Positions 1-5,056 of a DNA stretch of 8,276 nt are shown one piece after another. This DNA comes from Actinomycetes bacterium (GTDB lineage Bacteria > Actinomycetota > Aquicultoria > CAJVYJ01 > JAUVQD01): positions 1 through 8,276 of the forward strand of contig JAUWIO010000022.1 in NCBI GenBank assembly GCA_030605305.1, read 5' to 3'. The notes under the pieces are model-generated. The model saw only the letters and a list, made by a program, of their open reading frames with translations. It had not been told where the DNA came from and did no database searches. The first letter of the stretch is position 1; the number at the start of each line of letters is the position of its first letter. Position numbers and translations under genes: made by a program.

Positions 1-2
1 AC

Positions 3-302
3 CAGATCGACGAGGGGTTCAAGCCACGCGACGGGAACTTCAAGTCTGACTATTATCAGTACTTCTTTCTCGTAAAAAAGGACGGAGAGCGGGTGATGAA
101 GTTCTGCATCTGGAGCCCCAGGGAATTTATCGACGGAGCGATCGAAGGCACGCAAAAACCGGTCGATTACTTGCGCTCAAGGGCGCTGCCTAAAATCAAG
201 GCCAGGATAGATGAAGGCGTTTTCGAGAACACCCTGCTGGAGCTGACCGCCGCCGGACATCGGCTGGTTCCTTTGGACCGTATCGGCAAAAAGAAGGAAT
301 AG
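3..302 (+). CDS. Unrecognised protein, 3' end only
   Basis: The window opens inside a reading frame that stays open from base 3 to a TAG at 300-302, giving about 99 C-terminal residues. An ATG at 93 lies inside it but is probably not the start, because the open frame and sensible protein sequence (charged, with aromatic YYQYFF around residues 17-22) continue to the window edge. The visible part is soluble and mixed alpha/beta in character, with a WSPREF stretch, and ends in a lysine-rich tail (KKKE). I see no membrane segment, signal or catalytic motif and do not recognise the family. The sortase-like gene starts 16 nt after its stop, but that gene appears to have its own promoter overlapping this stop, so the two need not be one operon. 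The real 5' end lies outside the window. Confidence 0.7.
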   Translation, partial: QIDEGFKPRDGNFKSDYYQYFFLVKKDGERVMKFCIWSPREFIDGAIEGTQKPVDYLRSRALPKIKARIDEGVFENTLLELTAAGHRLVPLDRIGKKKE

Positions 303-311
303 TGCGATAAT
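303..311 (+). promoter_or_regulatory. Extended -10 promoter of the sortase-like gene
   Basis: TGC followed by GATAAT (306-311) matches an extended -10 element (TGn plus a hexamer one base off TATAAT). The expected transcription start, 7 nt after the hexamer, falls at 318-319, on the ATG at 319, and there is no Shine-Dalgarno sequence. This predicts a leaderless mRNA. No convincing -35 was found; TTGGAC at 273-278 is too far upstream. Confidence 0.5.
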
Positions 312-318
312 AGCGACT

Positions 319-978
319 ATGGATGAGAGCGAGCAAGATAAGATACCCGACGACGCCCAGGTAAGCGAGGAGTCGACAGAGAAACCGGGCCGGGCGCGCG
401 TCATCGCCTACATGGCGGCCAACGTCGTCGGCATAGCCCTGATAATCGTCGGGGTCTCGTTGTTGTTTTGGGTCGGCCGCCCATATATGTCTCTCTACCT
501 TTCAGGCTCGACCAAAGTCGCCTACCAAGCCAAGGCGGATGGGCCGGCCCCCAAGGATAATCGCATCATCATTCCCGGCGTACTCGTTGACGCCCCGATC
601 ATAGAGGGCTTCACGGAGGAGGCGCTGGAGATCGGGATCGGGCGGGTCGTCGATAGCGCGCCCCCGGGGACGAAGGGCAACGCCATCATGGCGGGCCACA
701 ACTATGCCTACTTCGTCAGCGGTGATCAGAACCTGTTCTCTCTTCTTCACTTGATCGACAAAGACATGCCGATCTACGTTTTCTGGGAGGGGCAGCGCTA
801 TACCTATAAGATGGTCGACAAGAAGACCGTGGCCCGCGACGACCCGAGCATCCTTTTGCCGACCTCCTACGAGCAGCTGACGTTGATCGCTTCCGCTTCG
901 AGCTGGGACTCGGCGACCATCTCATCCACCCGGCGGCTGTTGGTCCGGGCAAAGCCCGTCAAAACCCCTAAGAAGTAG
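319..978 (+). CDS. Membrane-anchored sortase-fold protein lacking the catalytic cysteine
   Basis: This 219-residue protein has an acidic N-terminus, one membrane segment (about residues 28-52) and an extracellular sortase domain (about 80-213). Sortases are cysteine transpeptidases that join sorting-signal proteins to the cell wall or to each other. The domain has the usual landmarks: IPGVLVDAPI, the conserved His in the MAGHN stretch (H127), and a C-terminal strand with arginines (R205/R206) followed by LLVRAKP. In active sortases the strand before that carries TLxTC; here it reads TLIAS (188-192), so Ser occupies the place of the nucleophilic Cys, and the whole protein contains no Cys. The frame is intact, so this is not simple decay by frameshift. 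It is either a pseudo-sortase with a binding or scaffolding role or, less likely, a serine variant. It resembles the class D/E-like group, but the class is uncertain. It ends 5 bp from the convergent bioY stop. Confidence 0.8.
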   Translation: MDESEQDKIPDDAQVSEESTEKPGRARVIAYMAANVVGIALIIVGVSLLFWVGRPYMSLYLSGSTKVAYQAKADGPAPKDNRIIIPGVLVDAPIIEGFTEEALEIGIGRVVDSAPPGTKGNAIMAGHNYAYFVSGDQNLFSLLHLIDKDMPIYVFWEGQRYTYKMVDKKTVARDDPSILLPTSYEQLTLIASASSWDSATISSTRRLLVRAKPVKTPKK

Positions 979-988
979 ACCCCTTAGG
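965..988 (-). terminator. Weak candidate terminator of bioY
   Basis: CCTAAG (967-972) and CTTAGG (983-988) form a 6-bp stem with a 10-nt loop in the convergent junction. Read on the minus strand, the stem is followed by GG and TTTT. The stem is short and the T tract poor, so this is only a candidate; on the plus strand no T run follows it. Confidence 0.25.
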
Positions 989-1559
989 CGGGATCGGTTG
1001 GGGGCGTGAGCACCTTACGCATGTTCATCAGAAATATGAAGACAAGAAGACCCTTGGCCAGATCGGCAACGAAAAACGGCCAAAGCCAATCGATGAATGT
1101 CGGCCCGTAAGGCACCTTCAGCGCCACTATAGGCACCCCCAGCCCTATCATGTAGATCAGGAACACCGAGCCCCAGACCGCCGCGCTGATGGAGGCGAAG
1201 TCATATCTCCTGGAGTACTCGACTACGCGACCGGCCAGATAACTCGCGGCTACGAAACCCATCAGCCAGCCCGCCTTGAGTCCAGTCCTGGCAAAGAGCG
1301 CCGAAGCACCGAAAGCCGCGGTCGGGAAGGTCGGCGCCAGTTCATTAAAGAGAGGTAGGCCGAGTAGGCCGAGAAAGATAAATAGTAGCTGGCTGAGCGG
1401 ACCGCGAGTGCTGCCGAGCAGCGCGCCGGCAAGGATCACGGGAATGATCTGCACAGTGTTCGGATGGTAAGGCAAGAACGGTATCTTAATTGCCCCGCCG
1501 ACAGCTGTTAGCAGGGCAAACAATAACACGAGTATGATGTTGACCGCTGCCTTGTTCAC
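984..1559 (-). CDS. bioY: BioY biotin transporter, ECF substrate-binding S component
   Basis: BioY is the membrane protein that captures biotin; it works alone or with an ECF energising module (EcfA/EcfT), which is not in this window. The product is 191 residues, normal for the family, and very hydrophobic with five to six membrane segments (roughly 5-26, 36-52, 55-70, 93-112, 123-147, 160-180). Family features visible are the region around YHPNTVQ (TxQ-like motif, about 31-37), LAGALLG, the GLLGLPLF loop, and the LKAGWLMGFVAASYLAGR and ADLAKGLL segments. The start is GTG at 1559; no upstream in-frame start exists before a stop or the predicted promoter, and the ribosome binding site is poor. 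It is transcribed towards the sortase-like gene and away from the gene at 1733. No biotin synthesis gene is adjacent. Confidence 0.85.
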   Translation of the reverse strand: MNKAAVNIILVLLFALLTAVGGAIKIPFLPYHPNTVQIIPVILAGALLGSTRGPLSQLLFIFLGLLGLPLFNELAPTFPTAAFGASALFARTGLKAGWLMGFVAASYLAGRVVEYSRRYDFASISAAVWGSVFLIYMIGLGVPIVALKVPYGPTFIDWLWPFFVADLAKGLLVFIFLMNMRKVLTPPTDPA

Positions 1560-1585
1560 TTCGTTACCATTAGCAGAACCTGGTT

Positions 1586-1594
1586 ATTATATCA
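1586..1594 (-). promoter_or_regulatory. Extended -10 promoter of bioY
   Basis: On the minus strand TGA precedes a perfect TATAAT (1591 down to 1586), a textbook extended -10. The expected RNA start is near 1579, leaving a 5' leader of about 20 nt before the GTG at 1559. No clear -35 is seen. The leader includes ATG at 1570, opening a four-codon frame that stops across the bioY start. Confidence 0.55.
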
Positions 1595-1641
1595 TCCTGA
1601 GCAACCGACTTGGCTTTACCCTCGGTATTCTTCATTAGTCC

Positions 1642-1671
1642 TTCACCACTTAACTAACAACCGATGATAAT
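1642..1671 (+). promoter_or_regulatory. Promoter of the secreted-protein gene
   Basis: TTCACC (1642-1647, four of six bases of TTGACA) is followed after 18 nt by GATAAT (1666-1671, five of six bases of TATAAT). The RNA start would be near 1678. This would place the ATG at 1664 outside the transcript and supports a downstream start for the gene. Confidence 0.45.
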
Positions 1672-1732
1672 CTCTCTTCGGACAAGCGTGAGCCAACCGA
1701 AAGGAAAATATCCATTGAGAAGGATTCTACGC

Positions 1733-2557
1733 ATGGGCAGGCTCCTAGTTCTGGGTGCAACGGTCTTCTCGCTACTCCCGGTTGCTCCTTCGTTGGCCGG
1801 CGCTCCGGTCGAAGCGGACCAGGCCATGGAGCTGGAGATGCCGGGGATCATCGATGATTTCAATGACGGGGCAGTCGGGTCGGGCGAAGATCAGGTCGTG
1901 CCGACAGGTTTCAGTTCGGGGTATCGACTTTACCGCCTGGACATCTCGAAGCTAGCGGCCCTCGAAGGGGAATACGATCAAGCCGTGATAGGTTCTATTA
2001 TCGAAGATGTGGGTGAGTGGGTATATCCGCTCATCGATGAGACCGGCAAAGTCGTCTCCTCTGCCTCGATCCGTAAAGATGACGAGGGTTGGGGCCTCGT
2101 GGACCTGCCGACTTACTCGAGCAACGACGCCGTCGCATTCAGTGCGGACGAGCCGGCAGTCCGCGAATATCTGGCTGCCCGGGGCGTCGAGGATGCGAGA
2201 GACATCAAGGTCGCACATCTTAATATGGGATGGCAATACATCATGGACCTGCTTCTGTTCGAATCGGCGGGAGAGCTGTACATCATGCCGCTATCAAGAA
2301 GCTTCGGGGATCTGCATTTAGAAAACAAGAAAGTCTACCGGGCAGCCGAACTCCTGGAAGCGCTGGCCGCTAAGGACATGGAGCTGAGCGACGCGTCCGC
2401 AAAAAGTGCGCCGCAGATTTCAGGAAGCACTGCGGAGCATGAGGCCCAAGAGACAGCGACGGCTCCAGTGGCGCTGCGATACTTGCCGGGCGTCGCGGTC
2501 GCGATTCTAGCGGGCGGGATCGCTTTAGTTTTTCGGCGCCGAGTAAAACATCAATGA
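1733..2557 (+). CDS. Unrecognised secreted protein with C-terminal membrane or sorting-like tail
   Basis: From ATG 1733 the product is 274 residues. The frame is open from ATG 1664, but that codon overlaps the predicted -10 box. ATG 1733 has a good ribosome binding site (AGAAGGA, 8-nt spacing) and puts a standard signal peptide at the N-terminus (MGR, then a hydrophobic stretch to residue 18, probable cut after A22 in SLA-G). TTG 1715, also with a purine-rich site, is a second choice and gives a more basic n-region. The middle (about 50-225) is a globular, acidic domain rich in Tyr and Asp that I do not recognise. The Ala/Glu-rich stretch 215-245 looks like a linker. The end carries LPGVA (251-255), a short hydrophobic run to 267 and RRR (268-270), the layout of a cell-wall sorting signal but without the LPxTG threonine and glycine. 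A plain C-terminal membrane anchor is equally possible. No function can be assigned. Confidence 0.7.
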   Translation: MGRLLVLGATVFSLLPVAPSLAGAPVEADQAMELEMPGIIDDFNDGAVGSGEDQVVPTGFSSGYRLYRLDISKLAALEGEYDQAVIGSIIEDVGEWVYPLIDETGKVVSSASIRKDDEGWGLVDLPTYSSNDAVAFSADEPAVREYLAARGVEDARDIKVAHLNMGWQYIMDLLLFESAGELYIMPLSRSFGDLHLENKKVYRAAELLEALAAKDMELSDASAKSAPQISGSTAEHEAQETATAPVALRYLPGVAVAILAGGIALVFRRRVKHQ

Positions 2558-2616
2558 TTGATATTGGATCCAATCGCCTTAGCTTGCGCTGAAGCATTGT
2601 AGCCTCTAACCTCGTG

Positions 2617-2646
2617 TTGACAAGGCCAAACCGCCCGTGCTAACTT
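2617..2646 (+). promoter_or_regulatory. Promoter of the SAM riboswitch operon
   Basis: A perfect -35 TTGACA (2617-2622) is separated by 18 nt from TAACTT (2641-2646), which is preceded by TGC (2638-2640), an extended -10. The predicted RNA start is A2653, 10 nt before the riboswitch P1 stem. The stretch 2558-2616 between the previous gene and this promoter holds only a 12-nt perfect palindrome (2563-2574, centred on GGATCC) without a T tract, so it does not look like a terminator. Confidence 0.75.
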
Positions 2647-2660
2647 GTGCTCAGTTGTAT

Positions 2661-2771
2661 ATCTCATCAAGAGTGGCGGAGGGAACTGGCCCTGTGATGC
2701 CCGACAACCGGTCTTTCGAGAGAAAGACAAGGTGCCAAGTCCAGCTCGTGTAAGATCACGGGGGAGATGAG
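2661..2771 (+). ncRNA. SAM-I (S-box) riboswitch aptamer
   Basis: The leader carries the conserved SAM-I core: ATCAAGAG after P1, then GGAGGGAACTGGCCC, a TGATGCCCGACAACC block, and AAGGTGCCAAGTCC. The stems can be drawn by hand. P1 pairs CTCATC (2663-2668) with GATGAG (2766-2771). P3 is a perfect 7-bp stem, GTCTTTC (2711-2717) with GAAAGAC (2722-2728), closed by a GAGA loop. P4 pairs CTCGTG (2745-2750) with CACGGG (2757-2762). SAM-I aptamers bind S-adenosylmethionine and normally switch off methionine and sulfur genes when SAM is plentiful. Here the aptamer lies before the threonine-synthase-like gene and its sulfur-carrier partner. Positions 2760-2767 (P4 and P1 3' strands) can alternatively pair with 2800-2807, which gives a believable antiterminator. 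Confidence 0.93.
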
Positions 2772-2795
2772 TGGAGGCGCAAAACGCGGCATTCC

Positions 2796-2828
2796 TACCT
2801 TTTTCCCTTGTGGAAAAAGGTATTTTTT
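2796..2828 (+). terminator. Riboswitch-controlled intrinsic terminator
   Basis: TACCTTTTTCC (2796-2806) and GGAAAAAGGTA (2812-2822) form a perfect 11-bp stem with a CTTGT loop, followed directly by six T (2823-2828) and more T after one A. This is the expression platform of the SAM-I riboswitch: with SAM bound, P1 forms and the terminator folds. Without SAM, GGGGGAGA (2760-2767) can pair with TTTTTCCC (2800-2807; three G-C, two A-U and three G-U pairs) and break both P1 and the terminator. Confidence 0.9.
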
Positions 2829-2848
2829 ATTTGAAGGGAAAGGTCGAA

Positions 2849-4075
2849 TTGTCGTTCATAGAAGGTCTTAAGTGCCGCGAGTGCGGTCGTGAATATCCGA
2901 TCGAGCCGATCCATGTCTGTGAGTTCTGTTTTGGTCCGCTCGAAGTCGTCTATAACTATGACGAGATCGCCGCAACGGTCAGCCGCGAGCATATCGAAAA
3001 CGGGCCGGCCTCTATCTGGCGATACGCGGAGCTATTGCCCGTCAGTCAGGATGCTCCACGAGTAGCTCTCGGTGTGGGCTTTTCTCCGCTGGTAAAGGCG
3101 GATAACCTCGGTCGCAAGCTGGGGCTTAACAATCTGTATGTGAAGAACGACACTCAGAACCCCACCTTTTCTTTTAAGGACCGGGTGGTTTCGGTGGCGT
3201 TGACGCGGGCCCGGGAGTTCGGGTTCGATGTAGCTGCCTGTGCTTCGACTGGGAACCTGGCCAATTCCGTGGCGGCCCACGCCGCTAAAGCGGGCATGAA
3301 GGCATACGTCTTTATCCCTGCCGATCTGGAGCAAGGGAAAGTGCTGACAACCGCCGTATACGGTCCGAACCTGGTGTCAGTCGACGGCAACTATGATGAA
3401 GTAAACCGTCTATGCGCCGAGATCGCCAGCGAATACAATTGGGCGTTCGTCAATGTCAATATCAGGCCGTACTATGCCGAGGGTTCGAAGACGATCGCGT
3501 ATGAGACAGCGGAGCAGCTGGGGGGGCGGGCGCCGGAACATGTGGTGGTGCCGATCGCTTCGGGCTCGCTGCTGACTAAGGTCAAGAAAGGCTTCGACGA
3601 GATGGCCAGGATCGGACTTATCGATGAGGTCGTGACCAAGATCTCGGGAGCCCAAGCCGATGGGTGCGCGCCGGTGGCCACGGCTTTCAAGGCCGGCGTA
3701 GATGTCATCAAACCGATCAAACCGAAGACGATCGCTAAATCGCTGGCTATCGGTAACCCTGCCGATGGCTACTATGCCTTGAATGCGGTCAACGGGACCG
3801 GCGGTTCTATTGAGTCTTCAAGCGACGAGGAGATAGTGGCGGCGATGAGGTTGCTCGCCGAGACCGAGGGCATCTTTACGGAGACGGCCGGCGGTGTAAC
3901 GGTGGCGGCCTTAAAGAAGCTGGCAGAAACGGGTAAGATAGGACCGAACGAGGTAACCGTAGCCTATATCACGGGCCTGGGGTTGAAGACTCTTGAAGCG
4001 CTGGTCGGAAAAGTCGGACCTACGGCTGAGATCGGCACTAAGATAGGGGATTTCCAGCATGCATTCGATCTATAG
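2849..4075 (+). CDS. thrC: Threonine-synthase-family PLP enzyme, SAM-controlled
   Basis: From TTG 2849 the product is 408 residues. The frame is open from GTG 2771, but that stretch encodes the riboswitch P1 end and the terminator; TTG 2849 has a GAAGGGAAAGG ribosome binding site 5 nt upstream and starts (M)SFIEGLKCRECG, a plausible family N-terminus. A zinc-ribbon-like CxxC pair (C9, C12, C24, C27) precedes a fold-type II PLP domain. The PLP lysine is K110 in NPTFSFKDR; the phosphate-binding regions include ASTGN and IASGS, and ETAGGVTVAAL lies near the end. Threonine synthase converts O-phosphohomoserine to threonine. The classic motif is PTGSFKDRG, whereas this one has PTFSFKDRV. The SAM riboswitch and the sulfur carrier 15 nt downstream raise the possibility that it makes homocysteine, or another sulfur product, from an activated homoserine. 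The family call is firm; the substrate is open. Confidence 0.88.
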   Translation: MSFIEGLKCRECGREYPIEPIHVCEFCFGPLEVVYNYDEIAATVSREHIENGPASIWRYAELLPVSQDAPRVALGVGFSPLVKADNLGRKLGLNNLYVKNDTQNPTFSFKDRVVSVALTRAREFGFDVAACASTGNLANSVAAHAAKAGMKAYVFIPADLEQGKVLTTAVYGPNLVSVDGNYDEVNRLCAEIASEYNWAFVNVNIRPYYAEGSKTIAYETAEQLGGRAPEHVVVPIASGSLLTKVKKGFDEMARIGLIDEVVTKISGAQADGCAPVATAFKAGVDVIKPIKPKTIAKSLAIGNPADGYYALNAVNGTGGSIESSSDEEIVAAMRLLAETEGIFTETAGGVTVAALKKLAETGKIGPNEVTVAYITGLGLKTLEALVGKVGPTAEIGTKIGDFQHAFDL

Positions 4076-4090
4076 AAACTAGGAGGACAC

Positions 4091-4369
4091 GTGGAAGTAA
4101 GAGTGAGAATACCTTCGCCTTTGCGTAATCTGACAGGCAACGAAGGGGAAGTAACAGCGAGTGGCTCCAATGTTCGGGAACTCATCTCCGATCTGGAGAG
4201 CAAGTACCCGGGGATGCAAGAGAGGCTCTGTGATGAGACGGGCGAAGTCCGCCGTTTCGTCAACGTTTTTGTCGGGGAAGAGGATATCCGTTTTCTTGGC
4301 GGTCTCGACACGCCGCTCGATGCCGGGATCGAAGTATCTATAATCCCGGCCATGGCCGGCGGCTCTTGA
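4091..4369 (+). CDS. MoaD/ThiS-type sulfur carrier protein ending in GGS
   Basis: The product is 92 residues with a ubiquitin-like (beta-grasp) pattern: MEVRVRIPSPLRNLTG at the start, the SNVRELISDLESKYPG helix region, RRFVNVFVGEEDIRFLGGLDTPL, and the close EVSIIPAMAGGS. Proteins of this type carry sulfur as a C-terminal Gly-Gly thiocarboxylate, formed by an E1-like adenylating enzyme. Here one Ser follows the Gly-Gly, so a peptidase (Mec/JAMM type in known cases) would have to expose the glycine. The start is GTG 4091 with a perfect AGGAGG at 4081-4086. The gene lies 15 nt after the PLP enzyme and is surely co-transcribed under SAM control. CysO is the closest functional analogue I know of, since it donates sulfur to a PLP enzyme of the same fold type (CysM). 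A molybdopterin role is less likely, because no moa gene is nearby. Confidence 0.85.
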   Translation: MEVRVRIPSPLRNLTGNEGEVTASGSNVRELISDLESKYPGMQERLCDETGEVRRFVNVFVGEEDIRFLGGLDTPLDAGIEVSIIPAMAGGS

Positions 4370-4402
4370 GCGACCCGGTTAGACTTTCTCGAGCGAATAA
4401 AT

Positions 4403-4408
4403 GATAAT
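4403..4408 (+). promoter_or_regulatory. -10 box of the TPR lipoprotein gene
   Basis: GATAAT (4403-4408) lies so that the expected RNA start, 7 nt after the hexamer, is exactly the A of ATG 4415. No Shine-Dalgarno sequence is present, which fits a leaderless mRNA. TTAGAC (4379-4384) at 18-nt spacing is a poor -35. Confidence 0.45.
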
Positions 4409-4414
4409 GCGCCC

Positions 4415-5026
4415 ATGTTGACGACATCGGCAAAAACCCGGCGCCCCTTACGGGCCGTCCGGTTCGGTCGGGCCATTGCGGTCATAGTGCTGCTGGCTGC
4501 GCTGCTCGTCGGTTGCGCCAGGAGTGGCGAGCAGGCGGCTTCCGAGGCATCCGGCTCTCAGGCGGGCGGGCCGAGTTCGATCAAGGTCGAAAGCGGCCTG
4601 AGCGCCTACGAACGCGGTGATTTCGAGACGGCCGTCGCCGACTTGGAAGCGGCGGTGGACAAAGATCCGAAAAGCGTTGCCGCCCGGACAGCTCTAGGCC
4701 AGAGTTACGAAGCCGTCGGCAAGCTCAAGGACGCCGAAGAATCCTACCGGGCCGCGCTCAAGCTTGCCCCGAATCTTCCTCGCACCCAGTACAAGCTGGC
4801 GATCATACTAAAAAGCAAGGGACGCCCGGAAGATGCGATCAAAGAATTGGAAGCGGCGATAGACGCCGAACCTGATTTCTCCGCCGCCCGGTTGATCCTG
4901 GGCGATCTCTATGCCGATGCCGGCGATAAGGAGAGCGCTGCCGCCGAGTATCAAGCGGTGATCGATTTAAAGCCCTTCGGGATCGACCTCAAACAGGTCG
5001 AGTCGAAACTGGCTGAAGTCCAGTAA
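4415..5026 (+). CDS. TPR-repeat lipoprotein
   Basis: The product is 203 residues and begins with a basic n-region (KTRRPLRAVRFGR), a hydrophobic core (20-32) and a lipobox LLVGC with the lipidated Cys at position 34, so it should be anchored to the outer face of the cytoplasmic membrane. A low-complexity Ser/Ala/Gly linker (35-55) leads to about four tetratricopeptide repeats (around 58-85, 86-119, 120-153, 154-187), each showing the A/G-Y and A-x-x-P spacing, for example GLSAYERGDFETAVADLEAA. TPR domains bind other proteins or peptides. The partner is unknown; nothing here links it to the sulfur operon upstream, and it seems to have its own promoter. It ends 30 nt before lepA. Confidence 0.85.
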   Translation: MLTTSAKTRRPLRAVRFGRAIAVIVLLAALLVGCARSGEQAASEASGSQAGGPSSIKVESGLSAYERGDFETAVADLEAAVDKDPKSVAARTALGQSYEAVGKLKDAEESYRAALKLAPNLPRTQYKLAIILKSKGRPEDAIKELEAAIDAEPDFSAARLILGDLYADAGDKESAAAEYQAVIDLKPFGIDLKQVESKLAEVQ

Positions 5027-5038
5027 ACCCCGGCTAAG

Positions 5039-5047
5039 TGATATAAT
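5039..5047 (+). promoter_or_regulatory. Extended -10 promoter of lepA
   Basis: TGA is followed by a perfect TATAAT (5042-5047), a consensus extended -10. RNA is expected to begin around 5053-5057. This excludes GTG 5051 as the start and points to ATG 5057, translated from a leaderless or nearly leaderless mRNA. Confidence 0.6.
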
Positions 5048-5056
5048 CTTGTGCGC

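Noticed and set aside
273..278. TTGGAC as a -35 for the sortase-like gene
   Set aside because: The spacing of 27 nt to the -10 box is too long, and only three bases match consensus.
2113..2328. Overlapping minus-strand frames inside the secreted-protein gene
   Set aside because: They have no ribosome binding site and no recognisable protein features, and mirror the coding strand's composition.
2534..2541. CGGCGCCG palindrome near the end of the secreted-protein gene
   Set aside because: It encodes part of the basic tail (FRRR) and is short; chance in GC-rich coding sequence.
2563..2574. Perfect 12-nt palindrome after the secreted-protein gene
   Set aside because: The stem is only 6 bp with no loop room and no T tract, so it is unlikely to be a terminator; no operator family was recognised.
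3964..4485. Minus-strand frame of 173 codons across the end of the PLP gene, the sulfur carrier and the TPR gene start
   Set aside because: It runs antisense to three well-supported genes and reads as Ser/Arg/Pro-rich low-complexity sequence, typical of a shadow frame.
5051..5056. GTG 5051 as lepA start
   Set aside because: It lies 4 nt after a consensus TATAAT, upstream of the expected RNA start; ATG 5057 fits the LepA N-terminus.
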